Part shown: positions 60,904-64,000 of the stretch, one piece after another | Numbering within the stretch: the first letter of the stretch is position 1 | Layout of the letters: every line of letters starts with the position of its first letter | NCBI GenBank assembly: GCA_034509925.1 | Contig: CM067530.1 | Location: forward strand, 10,052,501-10,116,500 | Source of the DNA: Hirudinaria manillensis | Taxonomy: Eukaryota > Annelida > Clitellata > Hirudinida > Hirudinidae | Length of the DNA stretch: 64,000 nucleotides | Direction: 5' to 3' | Notes under the pieces: generated by a model | What the model saw: only the letters and a program-made list of their open reading frames with translations | What the model was told of the DNA's origin: nothing | Database searches by the model: none | Position numbers and translations under genes: made by a program

Positions 60904-63900
60904 GTAAGTATTTTTTATTCATAATTCTTTCTTTATCGGCGACTTTTTGAAATAGTTAGGTTTGATAATTTGTTAAATAATAAGGACGATATTAATAAAA
61001 TTGTAGCACAAAATCGTTTTATTCTGCTTTGTTTAAAATAATTCAAAAACGCCCGATTACGAGAACTTGAAAGTTAATATAGGGCAATGCTTATAATATT
61101 AGCAGTCCGTAAAACCATTCAATCATCAATCAACAAACATCAACCATCAATCAATCGATAACAAATGATTGAAACCAATGAAACCATGTTGATTTCTTTG
61201 GCATTTGTCTTCGTCCTGTTTTTAAATTAGCATTAATCTATTTCGTGGAAGTGTTTATAGCAACAAATATTTCAAATAATGATCTTTTAAGTGATAAATG
61301 AAACAAATATCAAAGTATATTTTCTTAAACAAAAGGTTCAAACGCTTGTATTAAACACTTTTAATCAGTTTTAATATTATTGCTTGCTTATTATGACGGC
61401 TTTTTCGTCGGCCTCGAAACTAATATGATTTGATGAAATGACGGTTCTAGGATTTGCAATGCATCTGCAATCATAACCATAATCGCCTTTCGTTAAACCA
61501 CGAAATTAAAGATTAAATTAGTTAAATTAGCTTCAAAAACACCTTTTACTTAAACGCTTATTCTTTCCTCCGAGCTTTAACAGGCCATTAGCGATTGCAT
61601 TTCTTCACGGGATTCTCATCTCTTTGTACTTCTAGTGACTGTTTTTAATGCCGGCCAAGCCAAGTCCGTCGGGCTTAGAAAGGAAAATGAAGACTGCCTC
61701 GTTTGGGGTCTTTGTGATGTCACCCTTGCCATTCGCATGTTATTGCCCGGCCAGTTTTATAGGTCCCTTTTATCGGCATCGTTTTTATCAACATCCCCTC
61801 ACTTTAACACGGCTGAGAGTGAGAGAGTGCGAATTTGTATAATGAAAGAAGACCATTAAGTTTAGCAACGACCTTATGATATAGTATACATTTGTACATC
61901 GATGTGTTCTTTTCAGTTCTGGATTATTTCTCTAATTTACGGATGTCAGTAATTATTTCACCGCCGACGGTCTTATCTTTAGTCACCGAAATGAGTAACC
62001 AGTCGTGACTAGAAATAATTAAAATCAGACATTGTTGATAAAACTTGAAAAATGTTTTTAATAGTTAAATTTCTTTCAGATAGATAGATTACTGTCGGCA
62101 GGTCGGGATCGCCTCAGAAGGATTATTGCAATTATTGGAACATCAGAACCATGGAGATAAAGTGAGCCAAGGATCTTGTATCTTGTACCTCTTATTGCGT
62201 TGATAAGGATTTACGCGTCTGAAGTTCTTACGTCTAAGGAGGGCCATAAAATCTTGATAAACGATCTCCCATGATTTTCACTTAAACGTATTTTCTACGC
62301 TATTATTCTATTAAATTATTAATATTTCATTCTACGATAAACGCGGCGATATTAGCCCTATATTAGGATAAAGCTCTAAGAAGCTTGTGTAAACTGTAAT
62401 TAAGTCAAATGCCAACACCTGTTTCTCGAAATCGTCGCAATGCATCCAGGCACGCAGCTCAATTCCGCATCTCCAGATAACCATCCGGAGCACCAAAGAT
62501 CACATAATCTCCACACGACCGAAAACGCCCATCCATCAGCCGTTCGCCTCTTTCCAGGGCTTTTAAAACTCCACAGGAAAACCCTGATTCACGTTCCTTA
62601 GATCTGCACCGTTTGGAATGATTACCGACTTAAAATTGAAGGATTTCAATTCATCGCTTTTCATCAGCAACTGAAAATTGAGATGAATGATGGTGTTTAG
62701 ATATCAGTTCTCGTGATGTCTTATGGCTTAAAAATGCTGTTTTAGGTTAATGAAAATAACTGCCGACATACTTTGTGATTATAAATGTTACAAAAAAAAC
62801 ATAACTTGCGTTAAGAATTTTATGATAATTTAAAAAAAAATATTCGCCTTGAAATTTTATAAATGTAGATTTCTTTGAATCACGACATTTGAAATATACT
62901 TTAATGTATGAAAGAACGTGTGAGAATCGGATAATTTGATCTAAGGACGCACCAAATTACCTCTGACACGTAAAAGCTTATCAAACCAGAGACAATCAGA
63001 CAGAAATTAGTTTGCCTCTCGTGATTGTGCGTCTAAAAGGCATTCCATTATTTTCACTGTAAAGTAACCAACAGATTTATGGTTTAATGATTTCATGAAT
63101 ATGATTATATCGCGTATTTTCAAATATCTCTTTCATTAAGTTAAGTATATACGTAATTATTCGGTTGCTTATACAAAAGTAAAGCTTCTGGATTGGTGAC
63201 TCCATGGGTCACAGCTAAGAATCCTCGGTCATTGAACTAACAACGAATTTGTTTCCGGAAGAAGAAAGACAAATCTTGACAACAAAACCAAACAACGAGC
63301 CGGTGATTAATAACAGCCATTAAGAATGAATAAAGTAATTTGTATTGATGCGTTTCCTTGCAAAACTCTTTGCGCTACGTACAGAAGAATATTATTATTC
63401 CTCGGGACGCGTTTAATTTTGCAGGGATCTTCTGTTCGCCTCGTGATCCCATCTCCAATCACGCGGATATTTATCGAAGCTTGCTCTGTTTCCACATGTT
63501 TTTAAAATCGAATTTATTCAAATTGGAAGTACCCTGGGTTTTGGCAAAACTTTCGGAATCTGATTTACGAGCGAAGTAATTTACAATAAAAATGACGCAA
63601 ACACGAAACTTTACAGTCGCATTAGGCAAATCAATATTTAGCAAAATTTCAGACTTTCAGCTTTCTGAACCTTAGTTGTAAAAGTAGACTAGGGTCCAAA
63701 AATAAAACTTACAGATGTGGAGCCTGCTTTTCTTTGAAGAGAAAATTTCAAGCTACTCAAGCGATGTTGAAGAAGGTGTTTTGAGAAAACGATATAAAAA
63801 AGAAAAAGAAACAGTGGCGCATTCCCACGACCTTCTAACTTCCGTTAATGCTCGGATGAATTTGTTGTTATTTTGTTGTTGTTGTCGACGATGATGATAC

Positions 63901-64000
63901 CGTTGTTGTTGTTGTTGCTGTTGCAAATTTAGCCAATATCCCATCCTGTGAACATCGTAAGGACGCCAGCCATGGGAAACGAAGCCACTTTTCGATTGAC
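60904..64000. other. Mostly gene-free right end
   Basis: No supported exon. Two islands have clearly higher GC than their surroundings: 61630-61850 (with TGATGTCACC and, on the minus strand, CCTATAAAACTGG) and 62405-62630. Both have short frames on both strands but no family match or good splice borders. They may be regulatory. The final 150 bp hold a GTT/CAA-rich repeat (63860-63925). Confidence 0.4.

Noticed and set aside
61635-61859. Open frames in the GC island
   Set aside because: No domain, no usable splice borders, and frames open on several strands at once, as expected from base composition.

Overview
This is a strongly AT-rich, intron-rich and microsatellite-rich piece of an animal nuclear genome. 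Short exons (40-360 bp) with GT-AG borders sit in introns full of (AAT)n, (ATT)n and (AATAT)n arrays. The protein families (cereblon, ADAM metalloproteases, GT92 glycosyltransferase, YWTD/EGF proteins) and the tandem duplications point to an invertebrate metazoan. I cannot name the phylum from the sequence. Most genes are visible only after joining exons across introns. Exon borders below were set by reading splice signals and codon phase by eye; in each multi-exon model all phases close.

Layout. 1-6.6 kb: gene-free, dense in CAT/CGT, AAT and pentanucleotide repeats plus a SINE-like unit. 6.67-9.65 kb (-): a complete nine-exon cereblon gene (424 aa). 13.05-19.65 kb and 20.93-28.43 kb (+): two tandem 19-exon ADAM metalloprotease genes (712 and 718 aa) with identical intron phases. 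29.97-31.36 kb (-): a nearly single-exon GT92 glycosyltransferase. 31.4-35.9 kb: gene-free, with a tRNA-derived SINE and a small palindromic element. 35.9-39.2 kb (-): an SR/Lys-rich nuclear protein gene of two coding exons and a non-coding first exon. 41.35-56.8 kb (-): three tandem 12-exon genes for secreted proteins built as propeller (YWTD) - EGF - propeller - hydrophobic tail. The middle copy carries a stop codon, and between copies 2 and 3 lie a relic of a further copy and a remnant of an M13 (neprilysin-type) peptidase. 57-64 kb: mostly gene-free, with a possible promoter and first coding exon at 60.5-60.9 kb (+) and a doubtful small gene at 58.6-59.4 kb (-).

Theme. Five genes in two unrelated tandem families encode extracellular proteins that end in a hydrophobic C-terminal stretch instead of a transmembrane helix plus cytoplasmic tail. 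In the YWTD family this tail is a separate last exon, which suggests GPI anchoring (inference). Cereblon (ubiquitin-ligase substrate receptor), the GT92 enzyme (Golgi) and the SR-like protein (nucleus) look like unrelated neighbours. I saw no retroviral or LTR element, no complete DNA transposon, no rRNA and no CRISPR.
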